NCBI GenBank assembly: GCA_036346395.1
Contig: CM070601.1
Location: forward strand, 20,333,763 to 20,397,762
Direction of reading: 5' to 3'
Source: Hsuehochloa calcarea
Lineage: Eukaryota > Streptophyta > Magnoliopsida > Poales > Poaceae
Length of the DNA: 64,000 bases
The position numbers and the translations under genes were made by a program. This document shows positions 36,501-47,000 of the stretch, in pieces. The notes beneath the pieces were generated by a model. That model made no database searches. It saw only the letters and a list, made by a program, of their open reading frames with translations, and was not told the origin of the DNA. Position 1 is the first letter of the stretch; each line of letters opens with the position of its first letter.

Positions 36501-36951
36501 TATGCTAACAAAAAGAGGACGGAAAGGGAGTTTGCAATAGGAGACATGGTATATCTTAAGATCCAGCCTTACCGACATACTTCTCTCAGCTTGCATAGGT
36601 CCCTAAAACTACATCAGAAGTTCTATGGACCCTTTAGGGTGATGGAAATGATTGGACATGTTGCTTATAAACTGCTGTTACCAAATGGTTGTCAATTACA
36701 CTCGTGTGTCACGTAAGCCAACTCAAGAAGCATTTTGGTTCTAAAGTGATTCCAAGTCCAGAACTTCCCTTAGTTGACAATGAAGGAAATGTGAAAGTAT
36801 ATCCAACTGCATTCTAGAGAGAAGGATGGTTCCCAGGAACAATGAACCTATAATACAATGGTTAATTCAATGGATAAACCTACCACTTGAAGCTGCTACA
36901 TGGGAAGACGCAGATTTCATAGCTAAGGTTTTTTCGGACTTTCATTCTTGA
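33594..36951 (+). pseudogene. Gypsy pol: protease, RT, RNase H, integrase, chromodomain-like tail
   Basis: The protease active site is VDSGSSGTFID (about 33727). Reverse transcriptase has CIDYRQLNANT, then VMPFGLTNAPATFQ and the catalytic FFDDIIIYSK near 34741. RNase H has SYDKEAL-like STYDKEALTI. The integrase has the zinc-binding CPVCQKNKSEH, IVSDMDQIFTSHLW and YHPKMDGQTERVNQC. The tail has LPLEAATWEDADF, as in chromodomain-type gypsy elements. Lesions include a frame change near 33910, TAG at 34202-34204, TGA at 34544-34546, a small deletion around 35925-35940 that removes the block before the first integrase Asp region, and further frame changes near 36330 and 36700. Confidence 0.92.
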
Positions 36952-36981
36952 GAACAAGAATACTCAGAAGAAGGGGGTAGT

Positions 36982-37422
36982 TGTCAGGACTGAAATGGCT
37001 GAAGAGTTCATTGTCTGAAGAGTGAAGACACATGAAATCTGAAGATCGGGCAAGGTGACACCGACTTCAAAGCGAAGTGGTAAGTTAGATGGTGAGGCTA
37101 CGATGGAGCAAACTGAAGCTATCATGAGGATCAGACAGCTTGAATGCTAGTAGTAAAGACTGTAGATTATCTTAGCTTGAACACTGTAGCTTGTAATGAA
37201 ATTGTCTTTATCAGCACCATGCTTAATGACGCTACCAACTGAAACTATAAAAGCCAGTTGAGGTTGTTTTGTAAGGACATTCCAGATATTATGCTAAGAA
37301 AACCCTAGCCGCCTCATCATATTGCTCTTATATTCCCCATCCAGTTTTCATTTGTGCATCACATCTCCATTCTCTCTAAGTTTTTATTCTACCGATTGCT
37401 GTTCAGACTTGAAGTCCTGTCA
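36982..37422 (+). repeat. 3' LTR of the 7.5-kb gypsy element
   Basis: 441 bp, direct repeat of 29918-30344 with scattered substitutions, ending GTCCTGTCA next to the GGAAG target site. Confidence 0.95.
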
Positions 37423-37427
37423 GGAAG

Positions 37428-37600
37428 GTGGCGAGGTAGACGGGTGCCGCTACGCCTCAGCCGAGGAGGTGCGAGGGTTGGACCCCCCCCCCCCGGTTGG
37501 CGCGGTGGAGGTGGAGCACGAGCAGGAGTAGGAGGAAAAAGGAGGAAGAGCATCCCCACTGTCGTGGCCGGTGCAGAGGCGTGGTGGACTAGGTGGTGGT
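37428..37600 (-). pseudogene. Receptor-kinase-like fragment, transmembrane part
   Basis: On the minus strand a Leu-rich helix followed by basic residues (LFLLLLLVLHLHRANR after a one-base frame change in a T run) resembles a receptor-kinase transmembrane segment with its stop-transfer signal. Its order relative to 29640-29912 is right for one gene once the gypsy element and one copy of the GGAAG target site are ignored. Confidence 0.4.
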
Positions 37601-37719
37601 TCTTGGTGGGGATGGGAGGGGAGGGGTATTGGTGGTGGTGGTGGCGGTGGAGAAGGGGGAAAGACATGTTAGTGGAGGCGGCGGGAGCGGTGAACGTGTT
37701 GTGTGTGAGCAACCGAGCA

Positions 37720-37959
37720 ACTGAGAGAGGGAGGGAGGAGGTGGCCGGTAGGGGTAGGAGATAGAAGAGAGAGGGGGTTGAGGACAATGGAAAAGAAGAC
37801 AGGGTAAGATAGGGAATTTTTTGGGTTAACGGAGGCGATGGAAATAGCACGGAGGGGATCAAAATAGACTCTTGATGGCACGTAAAGGAGATCAATTTTT
37901 TTAGTGGCACAGAAAAAATCAAAATAACTTTCAATGTCATGTAAAGATTATTATTTTTT
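37720..37959 (-). repeat. Right terminal inverted repeat of the Mutator-like element
   Basis: The reverse complement carries GTGCCACTAAAAAAATTGATC and ACGTGCCATCAAGAGTC, matching GTCACTAAAAAAAGTG and ACGTGCCATCGAGAGTC at the left end. Confidence 0.65.
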
Positions 37960-38490
37960 GAAGATTAAGTTCATAGCGCATATATGCCAAGCAAACATAC
38001 GCTCTCCCATATGCATACACTCTAGAAACACCCTTTCACCAACATTTTTTGTCCACAAATTTGCCTTGTCATGGCAAACATAAAAGCTCACATCACATAT
38101 TACGCATTGTTTAGCTCCTATGAACTATTTCTGCGTGCTTCTCATCAGCAGAATTTACAGACGAGTCTTACCGAAAATATATTTAAAAGCTATACCTAAC
38201 ATCAATTACATTTTTTATATAAAAAAAAGCAAAGCAGCACAAATTACACTGGACAAAGATTTGAAGAAACACAAATTACAAAAGTTTTACTTCTCCTTCG
38301 GGTAAAAGTAACCGTAAAAGCCTCCCTCCATGTCAAGCTCTCACCAAACACCACCTCAAACACATGCGAAAAAAGATCCCAGGGAAAAGAAAGCCTCCCC
38401 TCCTGCACTGCAACACCATCCTACACCGGGTCCACAGTGCGCCGGCTAGCCCCCAACCCACACCGCACCCGCACCCGCACCCACACGGCG
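37960..38490. other. Upstream flank of the NF-YB gene
   Basis: AT-rich until about 38390, then abruptly GC-rich. No gene is supported. The AT-rich part shows no recognisable element; the GC-rich part is the start of the NF-YB promoter. Confidence 0.5.
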
Positions 38491-38860
38491 TCCGGCTATT
38501 TATACCCGACGAACGGCCCGGATACCCCGACCCCGCAATCGCACCTGCCTGGGCCGCCTTCTCTTCTCCAGCGTCCGATCTCCCACTCGCCGCCCTCACC
38601 GCAGCTCCGCACCTCGCCTCGCCTCCTTCCTCCCCTTGTCTTCACCACCTCGCTCCCCCCTCCCTCCACGTCGTTCGCGCGCGCGCGCGAAACCTATATA
38701 AGGTACGCCTCCATCTCTCTCCCCACCCCCCCCTCTCTCTCTCTCTCTCTGCGCCCTTCTCGAGCCTTCGAGGGGCTAGGGTTTGGTGGGGTGGGTGGGC
38801 CGATCTGACGGATCTAGGGTTTCGGCTGCGGCCGTGGTGGTAGTGCAGGAGCGGGAGTGC
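38491..38860 (+). promoter_or_regulatory. Core promoter and 5' UTR of the NF-YB gene
   Basis: Two TATA-like sites are visible: CTATTTATA at 38496-38504 and CTATATAAGG at 38694-38703. The second is the better fit, about 165 bp upstream of the ATG. It follows a GCGCGCGCGCG run. A CT microsatellite (about 38731-38749), common in grass 5' UTRs, lies between the second TATA box and the start codon. The transcription start itself is inferred. Confidence 0.55.
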
Positions 38861-41800
38861 ATGGCGGACGCGCCGGCGAGCCCCGGGGGCGGCGGCGACA
38901 GCCACGACAGCGGCAGCCCCAGGAGCGGCGGACGGGGCGTCAGGGAGCAGGACCGGTTCCTGCCCATCGCCAACATCAGCCGCATCATGAAGAAGGCCAT
39001 CCCGGCCAACGGGAAGATCGCCAAGGACGCCAAGGAGACCGTGCAGGAGTGCGTCTCTGAGTTTATCTCCTTCATCACCAGCGAGTGAGTGGGTCTGCTG
39101 CTGCTCTGTTTGGCTTGGCTGGGCCTGGAATGGCCTTTTTATTTCGGTGGGTTTGTGTTGACTTGTCAGTGATTTGGTTGTTTGCAGAGCGAGCGACAAG
39201 TGCCAGAGGGAGAAGCGGAAGACCATCAATGGCGACGACCTGCTGTGGGCAATGGCCACGCTGGGGTTCGAGGATTACATCGAACCCCTCAAGGTCTACC
39301 TGCAGAAGTACAGAGAGGTGCGTGGTGCTGTGGATGTCTGGGTAAAATCGAAATCGGAGTGATTTTGATTGATATAATTAAGGTGGATTTTTGCTTTGGG
39401 GGTTTGGTAGGGACATCACCAGTTCGTCTGTTCTAGTTGTAGCCTTAATTGGCTAACTTGCACTGTTTGGTTTAGCCTTAATTGGCAAGTTTAAATTATT
39501 TGTTCAGCTTGGGGACCGATGGATGACCCACGTTACTTATGGCACCAATCAACTGATTTAGCTTTGTTTAACAAAGAGCTTGTCCTTCAACAAGTGTTGC
39601 TCTTTCATTCCAACGTGAAACATGCCAAAATTACTGTTATTCAGAGAACACAATGGTTTGAAGCGCAAAGAGTTGTATTGTGCCATTAATCAATTGGAAC
39701 TTGGAAGTAATTTCTTGGACTGAAACACACACACACACACACACACACTACATTTTCTTGTGCATGCCCCAGTTATTTGATTCCAATCACCAATATAATA
39801 GGTGTATGATAGAACATTAGCAACCTTGTATCAAGTCTAAATTTCTATATATGCATGAGGCTAAAACAACATTTGTTAAGGACAGGTAGCATGTCTACCT
39901 AGAAATCTACATTTTATCAGAAAAGTTTATATCCAATGCAAATGAAATGCATCAAACAAACCCGAGCTCTTATAAAAATAGCATATTTGCATTATAAAGT
40001 TTCTAAATGCCTTGACTGAAGCTATGCCTCCTACTTAAAGTTCATACATAATCTAGCTAATCTAGATTAAAGAATAAAGAACAAATGTCTATGCAACACT
40101 TTTTAACACATCTTATAATTTATGCATAGTTTGTGCATGCTTGTTTTTTGGTTTTGTTTATCCATCTGATATGTCTTCTTGTTTGTCTTCTGTTTGGTGG
40201 ATGACTATGCTGATTGCAGATGGAGGTATGTCAATTTAACTATTTTTAATTATGTTTCATGAGCTAGTATTGTTGCTTGATGATGGATCCCTCCTAGATT
40301 TCTTCATGTGTTCTTAGACATTGAGATGAAAATGTCTTGCAACTTGAAATTTTAGTTGCAGATGTAATCAGTTCGGAAAAATGATAATTTCAGCTATTTG
40401 GGCATGTCTCCATCATGATTTTAGCTCGTCTGTACATAGCTTAACTGTCCATGTTCAAATTATGAAGGCATATAACCCATCTATTGGGTATTTGGATATA
40501 GTTTCAAATTGTGAAGATCTTGTTAAACGGATGTACTAAGATATTTATATAACCTACTTAGGTGAATATACTTTTTAAAGCTTTCTAGTTCCAGTTGGTG
40601 CCTGTACTGATTCTTACCAACAGGGCAAAAAAAGTTGCATATATAATGGAGATTGTTCATATACATGTTATTTCCTTGCAATATACAGGCGACTGATATG
40701 TTAGGTTCAAGTAGAATTGTATACCTTCTTCACTGATGTTGACCATTCAATAGATGTTCATTTGGCTTCTCTGATTGCTTGCATGTTTTCTTGCTCCCCT
40801 ACAATGTTTTCTATAGCAAGTAGATACACCTTACTAGGGTTAGGATGTTGTTATGATTCATAATTGTACTATCAAGCCCACATAAATCTGAGATGTGATG
40901 AACTCAGCTCACCCTTCTTCAATAATTAATAGGGTGACAGTAAGTTATCTGCAAAGGCTGGTGATGGCTCTGTTAAAAAGGATGCAGTTGGTCCTCATGG
41001 GGGAGCTAGTAGCTCAAGTGCACAAGGGGTTAGTATATGTCTGTTTTCTTGTTCTTTTGACAATGCTGAAAAACTGAACTATCTGTGTTCTTTTTAGATG
41101 GGCCAACAAGGAGCATACAACCAAGGAATGGGTTATATGCAACCTCAGGTGACTAATCTTAAATATGCTTGACAAATCATTAGTTGTGTAATACTGTTTG
41201 GAACCACAATGTTTAGCTTGAGTACCGCCAGAAAGTTGGCATAGTTGATAAAATCACTGAATGTACTGTCAACTTCTGATTCCTATGAGACATCATCATG
41301 CCTAACTTGGCAAAGTACATTACTAGTTGATTGGCAGTTGCGTTGATTTTGTTAGGTTTTTGTAGGATATTACTCCTGACAATGTAGGTTGTCTGGACTC
41401 AGCAGCTTAACAAACTCCTATTAAACTGCATTTTCTATAATGACAGTCTTGTGAATCTTCTCTAGTGCAATGACGCAATCAGTACTTCAGTAGAAAACTA
41501 GGAATAAATTATGTTATGCTTACATTTGATATTTGTATTCTTATAACTGCATAAATGTGAGATATCTAGTGGTACCACCTCATTGTGGCGCTCCCATGCT
41601 ACTGAGTACTGACACTCTGGTCCCTTCTAAATCATACTCTTGGCCCGGTATGTAAAGGAAGAAACAAAAAATAAAGAGATAAATGAAAAGACAAAAATAA
41701 TATTTACTGTGATCCCTCTGTGTTTCTTCAGTTGATCAGAGTTAAGGGGGGTTGCAAATTTTGCACAAGTTGGAGCTTTGTGACCCAGTAGATTAGCCCC

Positions 41801-42241
41801 TCCGTCCCCTATGTTGTTGGAACGTTCCTTTTTGGTTGATTCATAGTCTGGTGTATCAGAACACTCAAGCACTAGATATTTTGCCTAGGAAAAGTTAATG
41901 CTTGATAATGCATAAAACAAGGTTCATTCCATCAGGGCGATTTATGTTATTTCATCTGTTAGAAATGCAAAAACCTTTTGGATGTGTAATGACCTGAGCC
42001 AAAAGATGTTCATATGTGTTGCGTCTGCCTCATGTAGTGAGGCATCCCGTACTACAATTTTCAGCATTTTCACGCACGAGGTATCCAGAATTCTGTTCAT
42101 CCATCAGCATTCAAAGGACAGTATATATTTTAGTGACGTTTTATATCTTGTTTTTTAGAGGAGTTGCGTTTGATATCTGTACATCTGACCAGCCTTTTTC
42201 TTTTCATTGCCCAGTACCATAATGGGGACATCTCAAACTGA
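38861..42241 (+). CDS. NF-YB: NF-YB (HAP3/CBF-A) subunit of the CCAAT-binding factor
   Basis: Coding exons are 38861-39084, 39188-39317, 40220-40225, 40933-41028, 41098-41148 and 42215-42241: 177 codons plus TGA. All introns are GT-AG and the frame is unbroken. NF-YB pairs with NF-YC through a histone fold, recruits NF-YA and binds CCAAT boxes in the nucleus. The conserved core runs from about residue 28: REQDRFLPIANISRIMKKA (DNA contact), then AKDAKETVQECVSEFISFI, CQREKRKTINGDDLLWAM and LGFEDYIEPLKVYLQKYRE. The Gly/Ser-rich N-terminus and the tail MGQQGAYNQGMGYMQPQYH match the grass subgroup of rice NF-YB2/3 (OsHAP3B/C); which one cannot be settled here. The C-rich 5' end and CpG-rich exon 1 look normal. 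The 3' UTR probably contains an intron (42278-42426). Confidence 0.97.
39725..39748. repeat. (CA)n microsatellite in NF-YB intron 2
   Basis: Uninterrupted AC run of about 24 bp. Confidence 0.95.
40220..40225 (+). other. NF-YB: Six-nucleotide coding microexon of NF-YB
   Basis: ATGGAG lies between an acceptor (GATTGCAG at 40212-40219) and a donor (GTATGT at 40226). It supplies Met-Glu of the conserved KYREMEGDSKL. Exon 2 ends exactly after REs codon GAG (39317) and exon 4 starts with GGT GAC AGT, so the two residues must come from here. Confidence 0.88.
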
Positions 42242-44034
42242 AGATATGTACCTACCATGAAACTGCTCCTCTGCAAGGTATATATTTCATCCTGATATCC
42301 TTGCACTGTCAGGAATCAGATGCTATTTTGATCTCTGCCTGTATGAAATGTCTTATGCGTCGATACATTTTATTTTGATCTCTGCCTGTATGAAATGTCT
42401 TATGCGTCGATACATTTCTAAGGCAGGTGGGTTTTCTTCGGTGCCACAGTTATTCGCTAATATACACCTTGTGGTGAGCAGTTAAGGAACTTACTACCCC
42501 CATTAGGTTTGTGTTTGTCTGTCAGAACTGATTCTTCGAAGTGTTAAAGCTGCATATTGCCAAGGCTGCTTCCCAGATGTAAATTGCTTCCGTGAGAATA
42601 GTTTCATTGTGGTTTAGCGTCGTTGTTGTCTGTATATTCAGGATAATTTAACAATTGGCCTTTTGGCTGTCATTTGGTTCCATATATTTGTATTGGGGGA
42701 GGCATAAATCCTGTGTAATTTGTCTTAAACTAGTGCATCAAACTCTGAGAAGAGTTGCTTTAGTTGTAACAAGCCTTGTTTTAGTCCATGTAACCGTGTG
42801 TTGGGCCTTACAAGAGAAGAATGTGGCGAAAAACGCATATTTATTTACCGACCAGAAATGCGCGTTACCATCTGCATGAATGCCCAGCCCTCTCTTCTAA
42901 GCTTCTGGCTAAGTATACAAGTGAAGTGAGACAGCTCGCTTCAGGTTCTGCAGGTGAGCAATGGTGAGCTTTGTCTGGCCCCGAAATGCTTTTTTTGTTT
43001 GCATTCCACTCCTTAGGTTGCTAAGTATTACCGGTGGTACGAAGCTATGAACAAAATGTTTCTAAGCAACATATCAGACCAGGCCTGATTACCTGCCAGT
43101 GAAAAATCAATCTCCGAAATTTCGCCGGCCGGTAACCCGTGTTATCGGTGGGGTCTGATAAATTTTTATTACAGATAAAAAATTTCTGATTTATTTAATC
43201 TTTATGAAAAATCAAATTTCAATTCAAAAATTACATAAATTTCGTTTTTACATCTGAAAAATTCAAATTTCAATTCAAAATTTTCACCCGACAACAAAGA
43301 ATGTTTGTTGGTTGTCGACGTATCATCAGACTTGCAGTTGTCAGCTGAATACGTGTAGCAGTCCTTGTAATGAAGCATCGGTACAATAGGCTGTAACACG
43401 GGAGGTTCAACTGTACAAGGGCATCATCACCTTCGCAGGTACCAAAGAAGAAAGAGAAGGCAAAAATAAAAAACTTGCCCCTGGGTCTGGGCAATGAACC
43501 TATGAACACGCCCACGCTCCCCAGCGGCTCGGTTGGCGCAGAAAAACCACAACGGTGCACAGAAAATGACGGAGCAAAAAGGAAAAGAAATTTGATGATC
43601 GATCAATACGCAAGTAGAATCAGCCTGCAAAATATATGAGCTAAGATGGAAAAGGGAGAAATGGGCTCCAGAACACAGCCAGTTTACAAATGACAATTGA
43701 TACAAGAATGATGGCATCCCAGCAGATTGCCTGACACTGAAATGTAGGAAAGAACATGGCTTGCCATACTTGATTTGGGATGCTAACCCAGTGGCTGATC
43801 TACTGACTGCAGCACCAACGTTTCAGAGGAACCTCTGTTTATGGTACACCGATACGTCTGCTTCCAAGACAACTAGATGGTTATATGAAAAGGGCGCAAA
43901 GAGGCCCTAGTTACTAAAACCTAATAGCATTATGTAGTCGATTCCCGTTTTTCTATACAGAACACAACATCCAGATGGGAGAATCAATTGGGCGGACCAC
44001 CTCGATATCAACAGAAACAAGAATTCGACGCAAG
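42242..44034. other. Convergent intergenic region: 3' UTRs of NF-YB and of the PWWP gene
   Basis: NF-YB transcription enters from the left and PWWP-gene transcription from the right. The left half likely holds the NF-YB 3' UTR, with a probable intron at 42278-42426 (donor CAAGGTATAT, acceptor AAGGCAG). No other gene or element is supported. Confidence 0.55.
42324..42417 (+). repeat. Perfect 47-bp tandem duplication
   Basis: TATTTTGATCTCTGCCTGTA...GCGTCGATACATTT at 42324-42370 is repeated without change at 42371-42417. It lies inside the probable 3' UTR intron of NF-YB. Confidence 0.97.
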
Positions 44035-47000
44035 CTAGCCAGTTTGCTCGGCTACACCCGTCTGTCCATCTCGTGCCACAACCGTGGCATCTTTCTCTGC
44101 CGCTGTAGTTTTCTCATCTGGTGCTTCAACCGTGGCATCTTTCTCTGCAGATGTAGTTTTCTCTTCTGGTGCTTCAACCGTGGCATCCTCTACAGCTTTG
44201 TCGGCTGTCGTAGTTTTCACATCTGGTGCTTCAACAGTAGCATCCTCTACAGCTTTCTCGGCTGTCGTAGTTTCAACCGTGGCATCCTCTACAGCTTTCT
44301 CGGCTGTCTTAGTTTCAACATCTGGTGCTTCAACAGTGGCATCCTCCACAGCTATCTCGTCTGTCGTAGTTTCAACCGTGGCATCCTCCTCAGCTTTCTC
44401 GGCTGTCATAGTTTTCACATCTGGTGTTTCAACAGTAGCATCGTCTACAATTTTCTCGACTGTCATAGTTTCCACATCTGGTGTTTCAACAGTAGCATCC
44501 TCTACAATTTTCTCGGTTGTCGTGGTTTTCTCATCTGGTGCCTCGACTGTGGCATTCTCTACAGTTTTATTGACCGTTATAGCTCCCTTATCTGATGCTT
44601 CAGCTGTCATTTCGCCTTCTACGGTTTCACCAGCTAGTGCTTCAGCAGTAGCTTTATTGTCTGTTTTCTCATTCCCATCTAGTACATCAGCTGTAGTTTC
44701 ACCTTCTCCAGTCTCCACAGATAGTGCTTCAGCAGTAGCATTATTTTCTATTTTCTCATCTGGCGCTTCAGCTGTAGTTTTACCTTCTGCAGTCTCCCCA
44801 GCTAGTGTTTCACCAGTAGCTTTATTTTCTACAGTTTCATCAACTCGTTCTTCGACTTTTGACTCCACAGCTCCCTCAACCATGACTGCGTGGTTAGTAG
44901 TGGCATCAACCATAGCTACATCTTCTGCAATCTGTTTCCCCACCTCAATTTGTCCACCTGATGCTTCCGTTACAGCTTCCACTTGAACAGTTTGCTCAAC
45001 ACTACAGACTTGTTCAGCTGATACTTCATCGGTTTTGGATTCCACAATTTGCTTGTTTGACCCAGCTTCTTGGGCTGATGCTTTGGTTAGGTCTTCGACA
45101 GTGTCAGCTTCTACATTTGCACCCTCTTGTTCTACTGATGTTTCGCATAAAGCTTGAAACTGCACAGTTTCTAATGGCCCTTGAACTTCTGAAGTCTCAG
45201 CGGGTACAGCATCTGATAGAACTGTAGTTGATTCCTCCATTGGAACTTTGACTTGCTCAGTTGTAACCTGACCAACTGGTTCTGCAGTTACAGCTTCAAC
45301 TTCCAACTTTGGGTCACAAGGAATTTCAGCTGGTTCTTTTGGAGCTTGAAATTGCATTGTTTGCTCAGTTGCATCTTGTTCCCCTGGTTTTTCAGTAAAA
45401 CTTTGAGCTTGCAACTCCAGAGATACACTGGTCTCTTCTGGAACTTCATTCTCAGTATCAGCCTCGGTGACATCTTTGGAGGACCCGTTCAGAGGTTCTT
45501 CCCTGGCTTGCTCAATCACACCAACAACCTGGGCCGCTTCTTCTGCTTGAACTTTGAACTGCAAAGCATCAGACAAAACATGGCCCCCTTGTAAAGTTTC
45601 AGGTACGGTAACAGCTTGCATAGTACTTGCCGGAACTTCAGCTGATGCTTCTTGGACAGTTTGCTGAACCGTATCAACTTGTGCAACAATTGATGCTTCA
45701 GCAAATGCTTCAAATACAGCATTATCCCCACAAACATGACCATGTTTTGGGGCTTCAGCTACAACATCAATTTGGATAGTGTCTGAAAGAACTTCAGCTG
45801 ACTTTTCATTTGTAGCTTCTGCATGGGAAGCTTGCTTGATAGTATCTTCAGTTTGTGCCTCAGATGAAGCTTCCATTTGCAAGGTATTTGATGGGGCCTC
45901 AACTGATTCTTGATTTGGAGCTTTGCCTAGCTGGATTTCATCAACCGTGCCTCCATTTGATGCCCCAGTTGCAGCTCCAGACAGGGCAATCTCCGATCGA
46001 TCTTTCAGTGACGCATCATCCTGGGCGTAAGCTTGCTCAATCATGCTAACTTGCTCAGATGACTCTTCGGCAATGGTTTCAGCTTGCCCACTATGTGTAT
46101 TTGTTCCAATTTGATCAGGTCGCCCAGTTAGCTCAGCATTAATATGTCCTGTTTTCTCAACCATGTCAAGTTGATCAACCAATGACTTGTCTGCAGCTTC
46201 AGCTTGGCATGTTTGCTTGACAGTCTCAACTTGCACAGCTGATGATTCTTTTACAGCTTCAGCTTTGTCAGTTCTGTCGACCTGGTCAACTTGCATAGCA
46301 TCCTGTGGAACTTCAGGCTCACGTGGACCTAGAGAAAATACAATGTCACATGGTACAGTAAGCGTGCAATATTGTCAAAGTTGTAAACTAACTTTTAAAA
46401 AAACACAGAAGGAATGTTTACCATGAACCGCCAGACCATGATCTTCTGGGTGTTCCTCAGGATTATTCACTTCCGGCAAGCCTAGAGAAAACGGCATATT
46501 CACAAGACGATAGCTACGAAGCGAAGGACCAAAAGTGCCGTACTTGCCAGCAGCACTGAAAGCCCTTTCAGCATCAGCACGTTTCTTGAAGACAACTTTA
46601 ACAGTATTTGTGTTCTTGTGCACTTCAATCTCGGATTCTTTCAGTGGCCCATAGCGACCGAACATCTTAATCAGACCAGTTTCAGAAGGAAGAGCAGTTG
46701 ACCTGCCAAAGCTCAAAACAAGTGCAGTGGGCTTGCACTCGTCAACCATCTTTTCGTCAACATGGATAATTGATCTTTCTATCACTTGTATCTGTTTCTT
46801 AGGACCCAACGTTCCAAGTTGTAGATGCTGTACAGAGGGCACATTTGTTTCTCTTGATGCTCTACGCCTACGCCTTGGCCTCGTGTTTGTATTAGCTCCT
46901 CTGAGGCTAAGAATTGGGTGATTATGCAAACTCAATCCAGACCAGTAGGAGTCCTGCATATGATCAGTTGTCTCTACATCAGGAGAAGGAAAAACCTTCC

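Larger units (their letters stand above)
29918..37422 (+). mobile_element. Complete Ty3/gypsy LTR retrotransposon, 7.5 kb
   Basis: Target duplication GGAAG at 29913-29917 and 37423-37427. LTRs are 29918-30344 (427 bp) and 36982-37422 (441 bp), running TGTCAGGACT...CCTGTCA. A primer-binding site TGGTATCAGAGC starts at 30348 and a purine tract AGAAGAAGGGGGTAGT precedes 36982. Gag, protease, reverse transcriptase, RNase H, integrase and a chromodomain-like tail follow in gypsy order, all with lesions. A solo LTR sits in gag (31751-33312). Confidence 0.97.
28463..37959. mobile_element. Mutator-like DNA transposon (probable Pack-MULE), interrupted by a gypsy element
   Basis: The ends are inverted repeats of about 200 bp: the left end (GGGGAAAATCC..., through TACGTGCCATCGAGAGTC near 28540) matches the reverse complement of the right end (ACGTGCCATCAAGAGTC near 37865-37881). 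Without the 7.5-kb gypsy insertion the element would be about 2 kb, with no transposase but a receptor-kinase-like fragment, which fits a Pack-MULE. Long terminal inverted repeats and a G-start fit the Mutator superfamily. A 9-bp target duplication could not be fixed: AAGATT occurs at both flanks but in different register. Confidence 0.6.

Noticed and set aside
28454..37968. 9-bp target duplication of the Mutator-like element
   Set aside because: AAGATT is present on both sides, but its distance from the inverted repeats differs, so the match may be chance.
38642..39259. 205-codon minus-strand frame over the NF-YB start
   Set aside because: Antisense of NF-YB exons 1 and 2 and their GC-rich flank. 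The plus strand has a conserved histone-fold protein.
44084..44986. 300-codon open frame on the plus strand (Ser/Thr/Val/Ala repeats)
   Set aside because: It is the exact antisense of the repeat tail of the PWWP gene. Its openness follows from the repeat codon composition, and the minus-strand exon has splice sites and a domain-bearing upstream part.
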